This document shows, piece by piece, positions 14,525 through 24,225 of a DNA stretch of 64,000 nt. The position numbers and the translations under genes were made by a program. The stretch is from Flavobacterium sp. LMO8 (lineage in GTDB: Bacteria; Bacteroidota; Bacteroidia; Flavobacteriales; Flavobacteriaceae), in the NCBI RefSeq assembly GCF_009495755.1, contig NZ_WIBJ01000025.1, forward strand, positions 1-64,000, in the 5' to 3' direction. How positions within the stretch are numbered: the stretch's first letter is position 1; each line of letters starts with the position of its first letter. The notes beneath the pieces are model-generated. The model was not told the origin of the DNA, did no database searches, and saw only the letters and a program-made list of their open reading frames with translations.

Positions 14525-17242
14525 TTAATCTAAGCTCAACGTGATTTGACCATCATCGTCTAACTCTATATTAAAGTCTTGAATATCTACACCATCCGAT
14601 TCCTCCGATTGTGAAGAATTTATAGCTTCAGGTTCATCCAACACTTCTTCGTAAGGCAACGGATCTAATAAATTGATTTGTTTCAGTTTATCTGTAGTTA
14701 ATTGGTTACCCAAAGCCTTGATTCCTTTAACCGCAATAAATTGTTCTAAATCAATTGTTTGATTTTCTTTCTGAACTCCTTTTACTTTGGCAAAAATGAC
14801 TTCAGCAACTGGACGCCAATCAGTAGAAACAATTTCTAATTGCGATTTTTCGTGTTCGGTGATGAAAATTTCCTCTTTATTTTCGTTTTCAACCAAGAAA
14901 CGTTTTACAAAATAACGGTCTTTGTCGCCACAATAATAAATACACGAAACAGGTTTATTTGGATTCCATTTTTCCAACACAATCATGTCTTCGTCGAAAT
15001 GTGTTGTCAATTCTGGAATAATGGTTTTCAATTTTCCGGATTGATTTACAATCAACAAGCGATCATTTGGACGGAATTCGCCTAACAACTCACCTCTTCC
15101 ATCTACGTTTAAGCGTTGTACAGTATCATCAAACCAAACTTTTCTTGGTCGCAAAGTTGAAATTCCTTTCTCTTTTAACTCGATTTTTTTGATTGGATAT
15201 TTGGTTACAGTATTTCCACGTGAAGCTCTTCCTTTGATTGCAATATCCGAGAAATCGACATCCCATTTCAGTTTTTTCACGCTTCCTACTTGACGTAATA
15301 AAATCGTAACTACTTCTGCTTCTCCATTTGGATTCGCTGAAAAATACGACACCATTGAACCTGGCTTTTCTTGTGTTAAATCGTAAAATTTATCACGAGT
15401 CACACCTGAAACATTGAAACGTTTGATGAAAGTCGAACCGTTTTTACCATCACGATACATCATGTTGTAAATGGTTCGTTTGTCGTTTTTATCAAAAACC
15501 GCGATGTGAATAATATCTTTTCCAACGAATTTTTTATCATCTACTTTTGCCACCATCATTTTTCCATCGCGAAGGAAAACAATTACATCATCAATATCTG
15601 AACAATCAGCAACGTATTCGTCTTTCTTTAAACCGGTTCCAAAGAAACCTTCTTCACGATTTACATAAAGTTTTGTGTTTCGTAAAACCACTTTTGTAGC
15701 TTCAATAGTATCAAAACTTCTTAATTCGGTTTGACGTTCGCGCCCTTTTCCGTATTTGTCTTTTAGTTTTTGGAAGAAATCAATGGTATAATCAATAATA
15801 TGATCCAAATGATACTTCACTTGTTCCATTTCGGCTTCCAATTTCGAAATCGCTTCATCCGCTTTATCCGAGTCGAAACGCGTGATACGAATCATTGGAA
15901 TTTGCGTCAATTTTTGCAAATCATCATCGTTAATTTCACGAACAAATGATTTTAAAAACGGCTCAAATCGGTCATACATATATTTATACAACGATTCTCT
16001 GTCGGAATACAATTTGAAGTCGATGTACATTTCCTCACGAATGAAAATCTTTTCTAACGTAGAGAAATGCCATTTATTTTCTAATTCGTCTAACTGAATT
16101 TCTAATTCGCGTTTTAGCAAATCAACCGTTCTATTGGTCGAAATCTTCAGCATATCCGAAACCCCAATAAACAATGGTTTGTTATTCTCAATTACACATC
16201 CTAATGGAGCAACTGATGTTTCACAAGCTGTAAAAGCATACAAAGCATCAATCATTTTATCTGGAGAAACACCTGCCGGCAAATGAATTAAAATTTCAAC
16301 CTCAGCAGCTGTATTGTCTTCAATTTTCTTGATTTTGATTTTCCCTTTTTCGTTGGCTTTCAAAATACTATCAATCAATGTTGACGTATTGGTTGAAAAC
16401 GGAATTTGGGTAATCACCAAAGTTTGTTTGTCTAATTGACCGATTTTTGCACGCACACGCACACGTCCACCACGTAATCCATCATTATAATTGGAAACAT
16501 CAGCAATACCTGCGGTTGGAAAATCAGGAAATAAGGTAAAAGGTTTCCCTTTTAATATTTTTATAGAAGAATCTATTAATTCGTTAAAATTGTGAGGTAA
16601 CACTTTGGTCGATAAACCTACGGCAATACCTTCTGCTCCTTGCGCTAACAACAAAGGAAACTTTACCGGAAGATTAATTGGTTCGGCACGACGACCATCG
16701 TATGACATTCCCCATTCGGTAATTTTTGGCGAATACAACACATCGTGACCAAATTTTGAAATTCGGGCTTCGATGTAACGGGAAGCTGCGGCACTATCTC
16801 CTGTTAAGATATTTCCCCAGTTTCCTTGCATGTCGATGATTAGGTCTTTTTGTCCAATTTGCACCATGGCATCGCCAATACTCGCATCTCCGTGAGGGTG
16901 ATACTGCATGGTGTGACCCACGATATTCGCCACTTTATTGTAACGACCGTCATCTAACTCTTTCATGGAGTGCATAATACGACGTTGCACGGGTTTAAAC
17001 CCATCTTCAATCGCAGGAACTGCACGTTCTAGAATTACATACGAAGCATAGTCCAAAAACCAATCTTTGTACATTCCTGTAACTTTGGTAATGGTGTCTT
17101 CTGGGTTTTCGTTGTTTTCGTAAAAATGATGTCCCGTTGAAACACGAATATCGTCAAAACCTTCCTCGTTAGTGGATTGGTCTTGGTTCTCGAAATTTTC
17201 GTCTTCGTTTGGAATAATGTTATCTTCTTCTTCGTCTTTCAT
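14525..17242 (-). CDS. parC: DNA topoisomerase IV subunit A
   Basis: Breakage-reunion subunit of the type II topoisomerase that unlinks daughter chromosomes. The 905-residue protein has an acidic N-terminal extension of about 50 residues, then the winged helix with the catalytic Tyr in DSAAASRYIEAR, the tower/coiled coil, and a C-terminal domain of weak beta-pinwheel character ending in an acidic tail (ELDDDGQITLSLD). The quinolone-binding region reads YHPHGDASIGDAM: Ala occupies the place of E. coli ParC Ser80. parE lies 74 bases upstream on the same strand. Confidence 0.93.
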   Translation of the reverse strand: MKDEEEDNIIPNEDENFENQDQSTNEEGFDDIRVSTGHHFYENNENPEDTITKVTGMYKDWFLDYASYVILERAVPAIEDGFKPVQRRIMHSMKELDDGRYNKVANIVGHTMQYHPHGDASIGDAMVQIGQKDLIIDMQGNWGNILTGDSAAASRYIEARISKFGHDVLYSPKITEWGMSYDGRRAEPINLPVKFPLLLAQGAEGIAVGLSTKVLPHNFNELIDSSIKILKGKPFTLFPDFPTAGIADVSNYNDGLRGGRVRVRAKIGQLDKQTLVITQIPFSTNTSTLIDSILKANEKGKIKIKKIEDNTAAEVEILIHLPAGVSPDKMIDALYAFTACETSVAPLGCVIENNKPLFIGVSDMLKISTNRTVDLLKRELEIQLDELENKWHFSTLEKIFIREEMYIDFKLYSDRESLYKYMYDRFEPFLKSFVREINDDDLQKLTQIPMIRITRFDSDKADEAISKLEAEMEQVKYHLDHIIDYTIDFFQKLKDKYGKGRERQTELRSFDTIEATKVVLRNTKLYVNREEGFFGTGLKKDEYVADCSDIDDVIVFLRDGKMMVAKVDDKKFVGKDIIHIAVFDKNDKRTIYNMMYRDGKNGSTFIKRFNVSGVTRDKFYDLTQEKPGSMVSYFSANPNGEAEVVTILLRQVGSVKKLKWDVDFSDIAIKGRASRGNTVTKYPIKKIELKEKGISTLRPRKVWFDDTVQRLNVDGRGELLGEFRPNDRLLIVNQSGKLKTIIPELTTHFDEDMIVLEKWNPNKPVSCIYYCGDKDRYFVKRFLVENENKEEIFITEHEKSQLEIVSTDWRPVAEVIFAKVKGVQKENQTIDLEQFIAVKGIKALGNQLTTDKLKQINLLDPLPYEEVLDEPEAINSSQSEESDGVDIQDFNIELDDDGQITLSLD

Positions 17243-17316
17243 TTTTATGCTGAATTATTTTCAGTATACTTTTTTAAATTCAAAATCACTGCTCACTATA
17301 AACTGAACACTGAACA

Positions 17317-19197
17317 CTAATTTTTCTCCACTACATCCAACTCTACTTTCAAATTATTGATAATAAACTCTTGTCGGTCAGGGGTGTTTTTACCCATGTA
17401 AAACTCTAACAAGGTTTCAATTGAAGTGGCTTTATCTAACATGACTGGATCTAATCGAATGTCTTGACCGATGAAATGCTTGAACTCATCTGGCGAAATT
17501 TCTCCTAATCCTTTGAATCGTGTGATTTCTGGTTTTGGTTTTAGTTTTTCAATGGCGTTTACGCGTTCTTCTTCGCTGTAGCAATAAATCGTTTCTTTTT
17601 TATTTCGCACACGGAACAAAGGCGTTTGTAAAATATACAAATGGCCGTCTTTAATCAACTCAGGGAAAAACTGCAAGAAAAACGTAATCAACAACAAGCG
17701 AATGTGCATACCATCGACATCGGCATCGGTTGCAATTACGATATTGTTGTAACGCAAATCGCCCATGTCTTCCTCGATGTTTAATGCGGCTTGTAATAAA
17801 TTGAATTCCTCGTTTTCATACACAATTTTCTTGGTCATTCCATAAGAATTCAAAGGCTTACCACGTAAACTGAACACCGCTTGTGTATTCACATCACGAC
17901 TTTTAGTAATGGAACCCGAAGCCGAATCTCCCTCGGTAATAAAAAGAGTACTTTCTAAACTTCTTGGGTTTTTAGCATCGGTTAAATGCACACGACAATC
18001 GCGTAATTTTTTATTGTGAAGACTGGCTTTTTTAGCTCGGTCTTTGGCTAATTTTCTAATACCTGAAAGTTCTTTACGTTCTCGTTCAGCTTGTAAAATC
18101 TTACGCAATAACGCATCGGCAACTTCTGGATTTTTATGTAAAAAATTATCTAACTTCGTTTTGATGAAATCATTTACAAATGAACGAACCGAAGGTCCAT
18201 TCGGACCAATATCGGTAGAACCTAATTTGGTTTTAGTTTGCGATTCGAAAACAGGTTCTTCCACTTTAACAGCAATAGCGGAAACAATAGATTTACGAAT
18301 ATCCGAAGCTTCAAAAGGTTTGTTGTAAAACTCTTTGATGGTTTTTACAATCGCCTCACGAAAAGCACCTAAATGCGTTCCTCCTTGCGTAGTATTTTGT
18401 CCGTTAACAAACGAATGATATTCTTCTGAATATTGCGATTTACTGTGTGTAATAGCCACTTCGATATCGTCGCCCAACAAATGAATCGTTGGATACACCA
18501 TATCGTCTTCGTGAATGGCTTCTTCTAATAAATCTTTTAAACCGTTATCTGAAAAATACTTTTCACCATTGTAATAAATGACTAATCCCGTATTTAGATA
18601 ACAGTAATTTTTGAGCATCTTGATGATGTACTCATTACGGTATTTGTAGTTCTTGAAAATCGCCTCATCAGCAATAAACGAAACTTTGGTTCCTTTACGC
18701 TTGGTTGTTTCTTGAACGTCTTCTTCTAAGGTTAGATTTCCGGCAGAGAATTCCGCTGCTTTTTGTTGGTTATCACGTACCGATTCTACTCGGAAATAAT
18801 TGGAAAGTGCATTTACGGCTTTTGTTCCGACACCATTTAAACCTACGGATTTTTTGAAGGCTTTGGAATCGTATTTTCCACCTGTATTCATTTTGGAAAC
18901 TACATCAACGACTTTTCCTAACGGAATGCCTCGACCATAATCGCGAACGGTTACCAATTTATCTTTGATTGTTACCTCAATAGTTTTACCTGCACCCATA
19001 ACGAATTCATCGATACAGTTGTCCATAACTTCCTTTAACAGAATATAAATACCATCATCTGGTGACGAACCATCACCTAGCTTTCCGATATACATACCAG
19101 GACGCATACGAATATGTTCTTTCCAATCGAGGGAACGTATATTGTCTTCGGTATATTGATTTTGCTCTAACATAGACAGAATTTGGATTTTGTGCAA
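17317..19197 (-). CDS. parE: DNA topoisomerase IV subunit B
   Basis: ATPase subunit partnering ParC. The GHKL ATP site shows [24 protein letters not shown] and [15 protein letters not shown]; the TOPRIM domain shows [10 protein letters not shown] and [12 protein letters not shown], whose acidic residues bind Mg2+. 626 residues is normal for ParE. The 136 bases upstream separate it from the divergent WG-repeat gene and hold tandem repeats. Confidence 0.94.
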   Translation of the reverse strand: MHKIQILSMLEQNQYTEDNIRSLDWKEHIRMRPGMYIGKLGDGSSPDDGIYILLKEVMDNCIDEFVMGAGKTIEVTIKDKLVTVRDYGRGIPLGKVVDVVSKMNTGGKYDSKAFKKSVGLNGVGTKAVNALSNYFRVESVRDNQQKAAEFSAGNLTLEEDVQETTKRKGTKVSFIADEAIFKNYKYRNEYIIKMLKNYCYLNTGLVIYYNGEKYFSDNGLKDLLEEAIHEDDMVYPTIHLLGDDIEVAITHSKSQYSEEYHSFVNGQNTTQGGTHLGAFREAIVKTIKEFYNKPFEASDIRKSIVSAIAVKVEEPVFESQTKTKLGSTDIGPNGPSVRSFVNDFIKTKLDNFLHKNPEVADALLRKILQAERERKELSGIRKLAKDRAKKASLHNKKLRDCRVHLTDAKNPRSLESTLFITEGDSASGSITKSRDVNTQAVFSLRGKPLNSYGMTKKIVYENEEFNLLQAALNIEEDMGDLRYNNIVIATDADVDGMHIRLLLITFFLQFFPELIKDGHLYILQTPLFRVRNKKETIYCYSEEERVNAIEKLKPKPEITRFKGLGEISPDEFKHFIGQDIRLDPVMLDKATSIETLLEFYMGKNTPDRQEFIINNLKVELDVVEKN

Positions 19198-19231
19198 TAT
19201 AACATATATCTCGAAATTTTAAAAGTATCAA

Positions 19232-19262
19232 TTTGAGAAGTTATTGAGAAGTTATTGACAAG
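19232..19262 (+). repeat. Short tandem repeat in divergent promoter region
   Basis: The 12-base unit TTGAGAAGTTAT occurs about two and a half times, the last copy diverging to TTGACAAGTTG. Confidence 0.6.
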
Positions 19263-19292
19263 TTGTTTTTTTATATTTAAATTGTTTTTTTT

Positions 19293-19300
19293 TATATTTG
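19293..19300 (+). promoter_or_regulatory. Promoter -7 box for the WG-repeat cluster
   Basis: TATATTTG fits TAnnTTTG, 32 bases before the ATG at 19333. A near copy of the T-rich upstream stretch precedes it. Confidence 0.5.
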
Positions 19301-19332
19301 ATATAGTTTATTGATTAAAAACGTAATAAAAT

Positions 19333-20319
19333 ATGACAAACTCTTTTAAAATCAAAATTTTATTTTTGTTGACTCTGTATTCTGGATTTATATTCTGCCA
19401 AGAAAATTTCAATACAGAAATCTTGAAAAAATTGAAAGCAAAAAAAATTGAATGGGGCTATTTTGGAGGTGACGAAGTAGCTAAAATTTATAAAAACAAA
19501 AAGTGGGGATTGTATGCTATTTCTGCATATGATAAAGATAATATCGAAATAAACACAATTATTCAACCCAAATTTGACTCCTTAGGTTGGTTTGACGATA
19601 AACCTTTTGCTATTGTAAAAAACAAAAATAAATACGGAATACTTCTAAATCCGTATGAAATTGAAAATGCAGCAAATAAAGTAGAATGCAAATTTTCTAA
19701 AATTCTCATAAAAAAAAAAGAAGCATATTACACACTGGTTAAAGAGAATAATCTTTGGGGATTAGCCGATTGGTTTGAGCAAGAAATTATTATAGACTGC
19801 ATATACAAAACACCTGATGAAGTGCCACTTCAAAATGTTTCTCCTTGGGAAATTGCCATAATTAAAAGAGCAAAAAAACAACTAGAGTGCGATGTAATTC
19901 TATTTGATTCGGGCAACGGAGATGGCGTTTTTAAAGGCAGAAATAAAAACACCAAAAAATGGGGAATGTATCAAGATTTAGAGGGCGCGGAAATTAAAAC
20001 ATTAATTCCTGCAAACTACGATGATATAACATTCTTCTCATGGAATGGAAAATTTACCGCTGTAACTCAAAATGGTAAAATTGGCTTCTACTTATCTAAA
20101 TTTAGCTATGGCGAACAAACCAAACAATCGGTTTCTTGTATGTATGACGATTACAAATTATACGATCATAATAATGTAATTAAACTCGCTTGTTTAAGAG
20201 ACGATAATTGGGGTTGGGTAGATTGGCTAACTGGCGAAGAACGCAGCGAATTCAAATACAAAACCCAAGAAGCATTACCCTACCCTGCTTATGTGCAAAA
20301 AGAATGGATTGAAGAATAA
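19333..20319 (+). CDS. Exported WG-repeat protein
   Basis: 328 residues with a signal peptide (about MTNSFKIKILFLLTLYSGFIFCQ). The mature part holds about six degenerate WG repeats, for example NKKWGLYAI, NKYGILLN, NNLWGLADW, TKKWGMYQD and DNWGWVDW. WG repeats form beta-rich scaffolds; no catalytic motif is visible. It is the first gene of a co-directional run to 24641 and lies 20 bases before the first twin gene. Confidence 0.78.
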   Translation: MTNSFKIKILFLLTLYSGFIFCQENFNTEILKKLKAKKIEWGYFGGDEVAKIYKNKKWGLYAISAYDKDNIEINTIIQPKFDSLGWFDDKPFAIVKNKNKYGILLNPYEIENAANKVECKFSKILIKKKEAYYTLVKENNLWGLADWFEQEIIIDCIYKTPDEVPLQNVSPWEIAIIKRAKKQLECDVILFDSGNGDGVFKGRNKNTKKWGMYQDLEGAEIKTLIPANYDDITFFSWNGKFTAVTQNGKIGFYLSKFSYGEQTKQSVSCMYDDYKLYDHNNVIKLACLRDDNWGWVDWLTGEERSEFKYKTQEALPYPAYVQKEWIEE

Positions 20320-20339
20320 ATTATTAGAAAATCAAGACA

Positions 20340-21071
20340 ATGAAAACACTTAAAATTTTATTTATTATACTTGGACTTGCCACTTTTAGTAGCATGCAAG
20401 CAACTACACCCACGAAAGCAAACCAAGCACCGCACATTATTTTACTACAAAACCTGCAAACAGCGCTTGCTTCTGTTGAAAACAACCCTAACGACTGTGG
20501 CTGTAAACTAAAAGAATATATAGAAGAGTTTATAGCACTTTATCCTACACAAGCCTTATACCAAAACCCAGTGCAGGAATACACCCCTGAGCAAATTATA
20601 AATGCTGCGAAAGCTGCTTGTTATTATTTAGAACATTCTGTTACAAAAGGATTTAATGCTAGTAAACTTAAAGAAGAAATTGCAACACAAATCGGAGTCA
20701 ATCCAAACAATGAGGACATTAACTCAATACTTTCAGATTTTTTAAATCAAAACAAAAATAAAATGATTTGTGCCAAGGATCCAAAAAGTACAACTAGTCG
20801 AGAAATGCATATCTTTAAATATGCAATTTTTAGAGGCATAATCGACCTCTATGACGACGTTTTATTTGATGATGAAGAGTTTGAGATAGATTTTAACGCT
20901 TTAGAAATTGTAAACGGCAAGCCTGAAACCCTCGTTGATTATATTGACAAAAAAATTGCTTCTGGTGACGCCAGCTCAAATACATTGAAGGGCATTCGAA
21001 TGGATGTTGTTGACCTTGGTGGTAAAACCGGTCAGCAATTGATTGATAGCGGTGCATTTAAGATGAAATAA
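20340..21071 (+). CDS. Exported protein of unknown function, twin copy 1
   Basis: 243 residues with a signal peptide (MKTLKILFIILGLATFSSMQA). The mature part is helical and acidic, with a Cys pair in NDCGCKLKEYIEEF, an AKDPKSTTSRE block near residue 150, an acidic DDEEFEIDFNALE block, and a C-terminus VDLGGKTGQQLIDSGAFKMK that faintly recalls the capping end of some ankyrin-like Bacteroidota proteins. I do not recognise a family. It is a paralogue of the next gene: the two are almost identical near both ends and diverged in the middle. Confidence 0.75.
   Translation: MKTLKILFIILGLATFSSMQATTPTKANQAPHIILLQNLQTALASVENNPNDCGCKLKEYIEEFIALYPTQALYQNPVQEYTPEQIINAAKAACYYLEHSVTKGFNASKLKEEIATQIGVNPNNEDINSILSDFLNQNKNKMICAKDPKSTTSREMHIFKYAIFRGIIDLYDDVLFDDEEFEIDFNALEIVNGKPETLVDYIDKKIASGDASSNTLKGIRMDVVDLGGKTGQQLIDSGAFKMK
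20445..20597 (+). repeat. Duplicated block, copy 1 (twin genes)
   Basis: 153 bases matching 21229-21381 with five differences, counted by eye. Confidence 0.85.
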
Positions 21072-21114
21072 TACCACAGCATTTGAAAATTATTAACTTA
21101 AATTTTAAACAGAT

Positions 21115-21855
21115 ATGAAAAAAAAACAAGTATTATTACTATTTATTTTACTTTTCTTTACCTTTTTTGTTAGAGCCATAAACCTGAAAGAAAAACCTTA
21201 TACGTTGCAATTTCACAATAGCGCACTTCTACAAAACCTACAAACAGCGCTTGCCTCTGTTGAAAACAACCCTAACGACTGTGGCTGTAAACTAAAAGAA
21301 TATATAGAAGAGTTCATAGCACTTTATCCTACGCAAGCCTTATACCAAAACCCAGTGCAGGAATACACACCTGAGCAAATTAAAAATGCGGCGAGTGCTG
21401 CTTGTGCATATCTTGAAGCTTCATTAAGAGAAGGTTTTAATGCAGGAAAATTCAAAGAAAAAATTGCAAATCAAATAGGACTAGATATAAACGATAAAGA
21501 TTTCAATAAAAAGTTTTATGGATTTTTAAATCGGTATAAAAACAAAATGATTTGTGCCAAAGATCCAAAAAGTACAACTAGTCGAGAAAGGCATTTTTTT
21601 AAATATGCACTTTTTAGGGGAATTATTGATCTATACGATGATGTTTTATTTGATGATGAAGAGTTTGAAATTGATTTCAATGCCGTTGAAATGGTGGATG
21701 GTAAACCAGAAACTCTTGTTGATTATATCGATAAAAGAATTGCAACAGGAACTGGAATAGCAAATACACTCAAAGGTATTCGCATAGATGTAGTTGACCT
21801 TGGTGGTAAATCCGGGCAGCAATTGATTGATAGCGGTGCATTTAAGATGAAATAA
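21115..21855 (+). CDS. Exported protein of unknown function, twin copy 2
   Basis: 246 residues, signal peptide about MKKKQVLLLFILLFFTFFVRA. It keeps the Cys pair, the AKDPKSTTSRE block and the GGKSGQQLIDSGAFKMK end of twin 1, but the signal region and residues about 85-140 differ strongly. Bases 21229-21381 differ from 20445-20597 at five of 153 positions, all synonymous. It ends 20 bases before a small cytosolic-looking gene. Function unknown; recent duplication or gene conversion is likely. Confidence 0.75.
   Translation: MKKKQVLLLFILLFFTFFVRAINLKEKPYTLQFHNSALLQNLQTALASVENNPNDCGCKLKEYIEEFIALYPTQALYQNPVQEYTPEQIKNAASAACAYLEASLREGFNAGKFKEKIANQIGLDINDKDFNKKFYGFLNRYKNKMICAKDPKSTTSRERHFFKYALFRGIIDLYDDVLFDDEEFEIDFNAVEMVDGKPETLVDYIDKRIATGTGIANTLKGIRIDVVDLGGKSGQQLIDSGAFKMK
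21229..21381 (+). repeat. Duplicated block, copy 2 (twin genes)
   Basis: 153 bases matching 20445-20597 with five differences, all silent. Confidence 0.85.
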
Positions 21856-21875
21856 AATGCTTTATAATAAATTTT

Positions 21876-22232
21876 ATGATAGAAACGTTTCTTAAAAATA
21901 ATTCCGAATCTGATGTAATGGAATGGCTAAAAAAGTTATATGCTAATGATGCGAAAATTTCAGAATACGATAAAATAAAATTACAGGAATACGAAACAGC
22001 TGATTATGCTCTTTTGGGTATAATTGGTTTAATCCTTGATAATAAAGCCAGAATTTTACTCGGCAAAAAACAAGTATATGATAAGGAAATTCAAGAAAAA
22101 TGCAATCAGTATTCAATTTCGCAAAACGATTTAGCTGAAATAGCAAATAAGTATTTAGAAGATGATTTTAGCGAAGAAAGTGAATTTATTTTACGAAAAG
22201 TAATGCTTGAATATCCTAAAAACCAGAATTAG
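21876..22232 (+). CDS. Small acidic cytosolic-type protein
   Basis: 118 residues with no signal peptide or membrane segment, in contrast to its neighbours. Predicted mostly helical (EWLKKLYANDAKISEYDKI, DYALLGIIGLILDNKARI, EESEFILRKVMLEYP). I do not recognise a family. It follows the second twin gene by 20 bases. A partner or immunity-like role is conceivable from position only. Confidence 0.6.
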   Translation: MIETFLKNNSESDVMEWLKKLYANDAKISEYDKIKLQEYETADYALLGIIGLILDNKARILLGKKQVYDKEIQEKCNQYSISQNDLAEIANKYLEDDFSEESEFILRKVMLEYPKNQN

Positions 22233-22253
22233 ATAACTAAAAAAAGATTAAAT

Positions 22254-23036
22254 ATGAAAAAATTATTTTTATTATTAGTTTGTTTTGTTTTAACAATTGA
22301 TTTAAATGCCCAATCTGCAGATGATTATAACTTAGAATATGACTTATCCAAAACAGGTTGTATCGAAGGTGATTGTGAAAATGGTTATGGAGTATATGTT
22401 AACGAAAAAGGAAAAGTATTTAAAGGTATTTGGAAAGAAAAAGCATTAGAAGGTGTCGCGCAAATTATTAACTATACATCTGGTGACCGTTATATTGGAG
22501 AAACTTCAAGAGGATATTATCATGGAATAGGAATTTATCTAAAGTCAAATGGATATGTATACTTTGGCAGTTGGAATTGGAATAAGAGCCAAGGAATTGG
22601 AGTTGCTTTTAAAGATGGTCAAGTAAATAAAGGGTATTTTAAAGATGGAACTTTTGTAAAAGACCAAATTCAAGGTGCTGTAGCTGGAATAGCGAATATA
22701 GATTTGTCAAAAAAGGGTTGTATATCAGGAGATTGTGTTAACGGATATGGAATTTTTGTATTTGATGATGGAGCAGTTTATTTTGGCACATGGAAAAATA
22801 AGCAATTAGAAGGAATTGGTTCATTTTATTTTAATTCGGGTTCTGTTTATTGCGGAGAATTTAAAAATGGAACATTTTATGGGTTTGGAGCTATAATGTA
22901 CAATCCAGGACCTTCATTAGAGGCTTACATTGGAAATTGGATAAACAACAAAAAAAGTGGAGAAGGACTCTATATTTCTAAAGATGGAACTTATAAAAAC
23001 GGTCAATGGAATAATGATGAATATAAGTCTAATTAA
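22254..23036 (+). CDS. Exported MORN-repeat protein
   Basis: 260 residues with a signal peptide (MKKLFLLLVCFVLTIDLNAQ). The mature part is built of MORN-type repeats (YIGETSRGYYHGIGIY, YFGSWNWNKSQGIGV, YCGEFKNGTFYGFGA, YIGNWINNKKSGEGLY). An internal duplication is marked by GCIEGDCENGYGVYV near residue 35 and GCISGDCVNGYGIFV near residue 155, whose Cys pairs could form disulfides outside the cytoplasm. MORN repeats bind lipid or protein; no enzyme domain is present. Confidence 0.8.
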   Translation: MKKLFLLLVCFVLTIDLNAQSADDYNLEYDLSKTGCIEGDCENGYGVYVNEKGKVFKGIWKEKALEGVAQIINYTSGDRYIGETSRGYYHGIGIYLKSNGYVYFGSWNWNKSQGIGVAFKDGQVNKGYFKDGTFVKDQIQGAVAGIANIDLSKKGCISGDCVNGYGIFVFDDGAVYFGTWKNKQLEGIGSFYFNSGSVYCGEFKNGTFYGFGAIMYNPGPSLEAYIGNWINNKKSGEGLYISKDGTYKNGQWNNDEYKSN

Positions 23037-23048
23037 AACAAATAACAT

Positions 23049-23801
23049 ATGAAAACAGCAAAAATAACATATTTACTAATTTTTATTTCAGCTTTTTATA
23101 GCTCAGCACAAGAAATAAAAAATGATACAATTGTTGAAAAAGGAACATTTTCTATCGGAAAAAAAATCAATAATGAAAAAGAAGGATTGTGGAAAATTTA
23201 CTTTGGTTATTCAAAGAATAATCTAATACTTTATCAAGAAGGCTCATATAAAAGTGACGAAAAAACTGGAAAGTGGACAACATACAAAGAAAATAAAGTT
23301 TTAAAAATTGAAAACTTTAAAAATGATGAATTGAATGGTGAAGAAATTTATTACTATGAAAATGGTAAAACACAATCCAAAGGCAGTTATCTTAACGATG
23401 AACCAGATGGAGAGCATATCTCGTATTACAAAAGTGGCAAAGTAAAATCTATTGCAAATTATTCAGAAGGTACAGAAAACGGTCAGTTTTTAGATTTCTT
23501 TGAAAATGGTAAAATAGAGTTTTCAGGTAATTTTATTAATGGTGTTGAAGAAGGCGAATTTGAGCACTTCAATAAAGATGGAAAAATACTAAACAAAGGT
23601 TCTTTTAAAAAAGGAGAAAAAATTGGAATTTGGACTGAAACGGAAGAAAAAAAAGGGGGTTTAGGCATTCCTGAAACAATTCGTGTTAATACGAAAAACT
23701 ATTCCACAAACGAAGAAAACATAAAAATATATGATAAATTAACTGGCAAATTAGTTAGAACTGAATATTATAAAGATAGTAAATTATTAAAATCTAACTA
23801 A
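23049..23801 (+). CDS. Exported MORN_2 (YwqK-like) repeat protein
   Basis: 250 residues, signal peptide about MKTAKITYLLIFISAFYSSAQ. At least six repeats of the form GxWxxYxxNGxxxxxxxY are seen, such as GKWTTYKENK, GEEIYYYENGKTQSKGSY, GEHISYYKSGKVKSIANY and GQFLDFFENGKIEFSGNF. Databases often call this repeat a toxin-antitoxin YwqK antitoxin, which is a name and not evidence of such a role. It starts 12 bases after the MORN gene. Confidence 0.78.
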   Translation: MKTAKITYLLIFISAFYSSAQEIKNDTIVEKGTFSIGKKINNEKEGLWKIYFGYSKNNLILYQEGSYKSDEKTGKWTTYKENKVLKIENFKNDELNGEEIYYYENGKTQSKGSYLNDEPDGEHISYYKSGKVKSIANYSEGTENGQFLDFFENGKIEFSGNFINGVEEGEFEHFNKDGKILNKGSFKKGEKIGIWTETEEKKGGLGIPETIRVNTKNYSTNEENIKIYDKLTGKLVRTEYYKDSKLLKSN

Positions 23802-23865
23802 TATTAATTAAATGACAAAGAAGATTTTGAACAAATTTTTAAATAATACACCATACTAGAAAAGA

Positions 23866-24225
23866 ATGAAAAAAATAATTATTATTACAAGTTCCCTTTT
23901 ATTAGCAATCCTTTTTTATGGCTTTAATAAAAAAACAGAAAACGTTGGTCCATCAGGTCCTGCCTATGTTGTCACTTGGCAAAATAAATATCAAAAATGG
24001 AATGCTGCTGGTCCTACGCAACATTTGCAATTTGCAGAAGATACAGAAGAATTGGCGATAGGTAGAGTTGCTAGCAAAAACAGAAAAGGATATAAATTAA
24101 CCTTTTTTAAAGAATGTGGAAAATTTAGAGTTTACACCGTAGGTTTTAAATATGCAGGTTATGATTTTGATGCTATGGCCTATGTAAGAAATAAAGAAGG
24201 TTACTCATGTGACACTCCAAGATAG
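23866..24225 (+). CDS. Small exported protein, unknown
   Basis: 119 residues with an N-terminal hydrophobic segment (MKKIIIITSSLLLAILFYGF) that could be a signal peptide or anchor. The mature part is short and aromatic (PAYVVTWQNKYQKWN, FRVYTVGFKYAGYDFDAMAY) with two Cys that may pair. No family recognised. The stop overlaps the GTG of the next gene (TAGTG), so they are coupled. Confidence 0.62.
   Translation: MKKIIIITSSLLLAILFYGFNKKTENVGPSGPAYVVTWQNKYQKWNAAGPTQHLQFAEDTEELAIGRVASKNRKGYKLTFFKECGKFRVYTVGFKYAGYDFDAMAYVRNKEGYSCDTPR

Noticed and set aside
23049..23801. A toxin-antitoxin role for the MORN_2 repeat protein
   Set aside because: The protein is exported by signal peptide and has no partner toxin; the database label alone does not support it.
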